Part shown: one piece after another, positions 61,697 through 64,000 of the stretch | Layout of the letters: every line of letters starts with the position of its first letter | How positions within the stretch are numbered: the stretch's first letter is position 1 | Source of the DNA: Flavobacterium covae | GTDB taxonomy: Bacteria; Bacteroidota; Bacteroidia; Flavobacteriales; Flavobacteriaceae | Length of the DNA stretch: 64,000 nt | Assembly: GCA_019565575.1 (NCBI GenBank) | Contig: CP067379.1 | Span: 1,364,001-1,428,000 of the forward strand | Direction of reading: 5' to 3' | Translations under genes and position numbers: made by a program | The notes under the pieces: generated by a model | What the model was told of the DNA's origin: nothing | Database searches by the model: none | The model's input: the letters and a program-made list of their open reading frames with translations, nothing else

Positions 61697-63065
61697 ATGG
61701 GAAGAAAAATATTATTAGAAAAAATAAATATTCCAGGTATTAAAACCTACGAAGTATACCGTCAGAATGGTGGATATGCTTCGGTGGAAAAAGCGTTAAA
61801 GCAAATGACCCCTGACGAAGTTACTGAGGAAGTAAAAACTTCAAGGAATTCGTGGTCGTGGTGGAGCTGGTTTCCCAGTAGGGATGAAATGGAGCTTCAT
61901 TGATAAAAAATCAGGAAAACCACGTCATTTAGTTTGTAATGCCGATGAGTCAGAACCAGGAACGTTCAAAGACCGTTTCTTAATGGAATACATTCCGCAC
62001 TTATTAATCGAAGGGATGATTACCTCTTCGTATGCTTTAGGCGCTAACTTATCTTATATCTACATCCGTGGAGAATATATGTGGGTTTTCAAAACGCTTG
62101 AAAGAGCGATTAAAGAAGCTTACGCTGCGGGATGGTTAGGAAAAAATATATTAGGAACTGGATACGATTTAGATTTACACGTGCATTGTGGTGCAGGAGC
62201 TTACATTTGTGGTGAGGAAACAGCCTTAATCGAATCGTTAGAAGGTAAAAGAGGGAATCCTCGTCTTAAACCTCCATTTCCTGCCATTTCAGGGTTATGG
62301 GCAAATCCAACAGTAGTAAACAATGTAGAATCTATTGCTGCGGTGCCTTGGATTGTTTTAAACAAAGGAGAAGAATACGCAAAAATAGGTATTGGTCGTT
62401 CTACAGGAACTAAATTGATTTCGGCTTCTGGTCATATTAAAAATCCTGGGGTTTACGAAATTGAATTAGGTCTTTCGGTAGAAGAATTTATGAATTCTGA
62501 TGAATATCTAGGAGGTATGTACGATGACCGACCATTAAAGGCATTAGTGCCAGGTGGTTCTTCAGTGCCTATTTTACCAGCACATTTAATTTATAAAACG
62601 GCTAATGGTGATGATCGTTTAATGACCTATGAATCCTTATCTGATGGAGGATTTGCTACAGGTTCCATGTTAGGTTCAGGTGGATTTATCGTTTATAATG
62701 ATACAACTTGTATTGTTCGTAACACTTGGAATTTCTCTCGATTCTATCACCACGAATCTTGTGGGCAATGTACCCCATGTCGTGAAGGAACAGGATGGTT
62801 AGAAAAAATCCTTTGGAGAATTGAAAACGGACAAGGACGTGAAGAAGATATCGAATTGTTGTGGAGTATCCAATCTAAAATTGAAGGAAACACGATTTGT
62901 CCATTAGGTGACGCGGCATCATGGCCGGTGGCTGCGGCGATTCGTCACTTTAGAGAAGAATTTGAGTACCACGTTCGTTTCCCTGAAAAAATTAAAAATA
63001 GAGACCACTACGTAAATGAGCCTTTCGAAAAAGTAAGACATTTAGTAGCGAAGCAAACTGTATAA
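61697..63065 (+). CDS. nuoF: NADH-quinone oxidoreductase subunit F (one frame break)
   Basis: 51-kDa subunit that oxidises NADH with FMN and a 4Fe-4S cluster, 455 residues after correction. MGRKILLEKINIPGIKTYEV opens. The FMN/NADH region reads GIRGRGGAGFPVGMKWSF, then NADESEPGTFKDR and CGAGAYICGEETALIESLEG. The cluster cysteines are in HHESCGQCTPCREGTGW. The break at about 61842 is TCAAGG where TCAGG is needed, again at a CTTCAG site. It is separated from nuoG by a GC-rich palindromic repeat. Confidence 0.95.
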
Positions 63066-63066
63066 A

Positions 63067-63160
63067 GAGCCCCTCCCAACCTCCCCAAAGGGGAGGAGCA
63101 GGAGAATAGATAATATTAATTTTAATTTCCCGATTCCCCCTTTGGGGGTTAGGGGGCTGA
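63067..63160. repeat. GC-rich palindromic repeats between nuoF and nuoG
   Basis: Two hairpins, CTCCCCAAAGGGGAG (about 63081-63096) and CCCCCTTTGGGGG, lie in a 99-base spacer that is otherwise atypical of this AT-rich genome. They resemble REP-type elements. Confidence 0.7.
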
Positions 63161-63164
63161 TAAT

Positions 63165-64000
63165 ATGAAAGTAACCATAGACGGACAATCGATAGAAGTC
63201 GAACCAGGAACAACTATCCTGCAAGCGGCTCGTATGATAGGAGGCGAGAGTGTGCCCCCTGCGATGTGTTATTATTCGAAGTTAGAAAAAACTGGTGGTA
63301 AATGTCGCTGTTGTTTGGTAGAAGTGACCAAAGGTAGTGATGCGAACCCAACTCCTATGCCTAAACTTGTTGCCTCTTGTGTAACAGGTGTTATGGACGG
63401 TATGGAAGTGAACAGTAAAAATTCGACTCGTGTGGAAGAAGCACGTAAATCGGTAACAGAATTTTTGTTAATCAACCACCCATTAGACTGTCCTGTTTGT
63501 GACCAAGCAGGTGAGTGTGATTTACAAAATTTAAGTTTCCAACATGGTAAATCGGAAACGCGTTTTATTGAAGAAAAACGTACGTTTGAACCAGAAGATA
63601 TCGGTCCAAACATTCAATTGCACATGAATCGTTGTATTTTATGTCAACGTTGCGTGGCAGTTGCTGACCAATTAACAGACCACCGTGTACATGGGGTAAT
63701 GGACAGAGGAGACCATGCAAATATCTCTACTTGTATTTCTAAAGCTATCGACAATGAAATGTCAGGAAATATGATTGATGTTTGTCCAGTAGGTGCCTTA
63801 ACTGATAAAACATTCCGTTTTAAATCACGTGTTTGGTTTAGTAAACCATACAATGCACACAGAGATTGTGACAAATGTTGCGGAAAAACTACCGTTTGGA
63901 TGTTTGGTAATGAAATCCAACGTGTAACGGGTCGTAAAGATGAATTCCATGAAGTAGAAGAATTTATCTGTAATACATGTCGTTTTGACAAAAAAGAAGT
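63165..64000 (+). CDS. nuoG: NADH-quinone oxidoreductase subunit G, N-terminal part
   Basis: Open to the window edge, 278 codons seen. MKVTIDGQSIEVEPGTTILQ is the ferredoxin-like start. Cysteine sets for the 2Fe-2S cluster (AMCYYSKLEKTGGKCRCCLV), the His-Cys3 cluster (HPLDCPVCDQAGECDLQ) and a 4Fe-4S cluster (NRCILCQRCV ... DVCPVGALT) are complete. A further CDKCCGKTT ... CNTCRFD begins the molybdopterin-like part. The frame is intact as far as seen. Confidence 0.95.
   Translation, partial: MKVTIDGQSIEVEPGTTILQAARMIGGESVPPAMCYYSKLEKTGGKCRCCLVEVTKGSDANPTPMPKLVASCVTGVMDGMEVNSKNSTRVEEARKSVTEFLLINHPLDCPVCDQAGECDLQNLSFQHGKSETRFIEEKRTFEPEDIGPNIQLHMNRCILCQRCVAVADQLTDHRVHGVMDRGDHANISTCISKAIDNEMSGNMIDVCPVGALTDKTFRFKSRVWFSKPYNAHRDCDKCCGKTTVWMFGNEIQRVTGRKDEFHEVEEFICNTCRFDKKE

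Overview
The window is a 64 kb chromosomal piece of a low-GC member of the Flavobacteriaceae, almost certainly Flavobacterium. Evidence: gliding lipoprotein GldD, a type IX secretion C-terminal domain, DUF4270/DUF4271/DUF4296/DUF4301 proteins, promoters of the Bacteroidota form TTG-N19/20-TAnnTTTG, and a large type II-C Cas9. From memory the Cas9/repeat pair resembles that of the fish pathogen F. columnare; this was not checked against a database.

Layout. 1-4.4 kb: short glycogen synthase-like protein, DUF4270 lipoprotein, glmS. 4.4-11.4 kb: secreted S9 peptidase, an IS1182-type insertion sequence, and a large secreted metalloprotease. 11.6-22.0 kb: tyrS, then a complete type II-C CRISPR-Cas locus: divergent tracrRNA, cas9, a ParDE toxin-antitoxin pair with a palindromic operator, an array of 30 intact plus 3 interrupted repeats, and cas2-cas1 pointing back at the array. 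22.2-29 kb: epimerase, DUF4296 lipoprotein/pyrC/polyprenol-phosphate glycosyltransferase, DUF4271/hemD, enoyl-CoA hydratase. 29.4-35.7 kb: pnuC plus a NadR-DUF4301 fusion, ahcY, phosphopantetheinyl transferase, geranylgeranylglyceryl phosphate synthase. 36.7-39.7 kb: a cholesterol-dependent-cytolysin-like lipoprotein and an integrase remnant beside tRNA-Ser. 39.7-46.5 kb: asparaginase, acyltransferase, TatD, an M16 peptidase pair, rplU-rpmA. 46.6-54.2 kb: queD, a Crp/Fnr regulator with a TolC-HlyD-ABC efflux operon, gldD, ssb, mutY. 54.3-64 kb: HU, a 30-residue basic peptide, rng, and the NADH dehydrogenase operon nuoA-B-C-D-E-[ATPase-TOPRIM module]-F-G, with nuoG cut by the window end.

The best candidate for an undescribed system is the two-gene cassette at 60030-61692. 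An AAA15/OLD-like ATPase and a DUF3226-like TOPRIM protein sit with almost no spacing between nuoE and nuoF. Their architecture recalls the anti-phage systems PARIS and Gabija, and they would be transcribed with respiratory complex I.

Reading caution: about 40 single-base indels break at least 22 genes, including essential ones (glmS, rplU, rng, nuoE, nuoF). Most are one-base errors in A/T runs. A striking subset of nine lies at CTGAAG/CTTCAG sites, eight of them giving CTGGAAG/CTTCCAG. In every broken gene, undoing the proposed indels gives a length divisible by three and a family-typical protein. I therefore annotate whole genes across the breaks and treat most breaks as assembly errors, not pseudogenes.

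Intergenic regions carry two miniature repeat families. One shares its ends with the IS1182-type element. The other has 14-bp TAATACCATTTAAA inverted ends.
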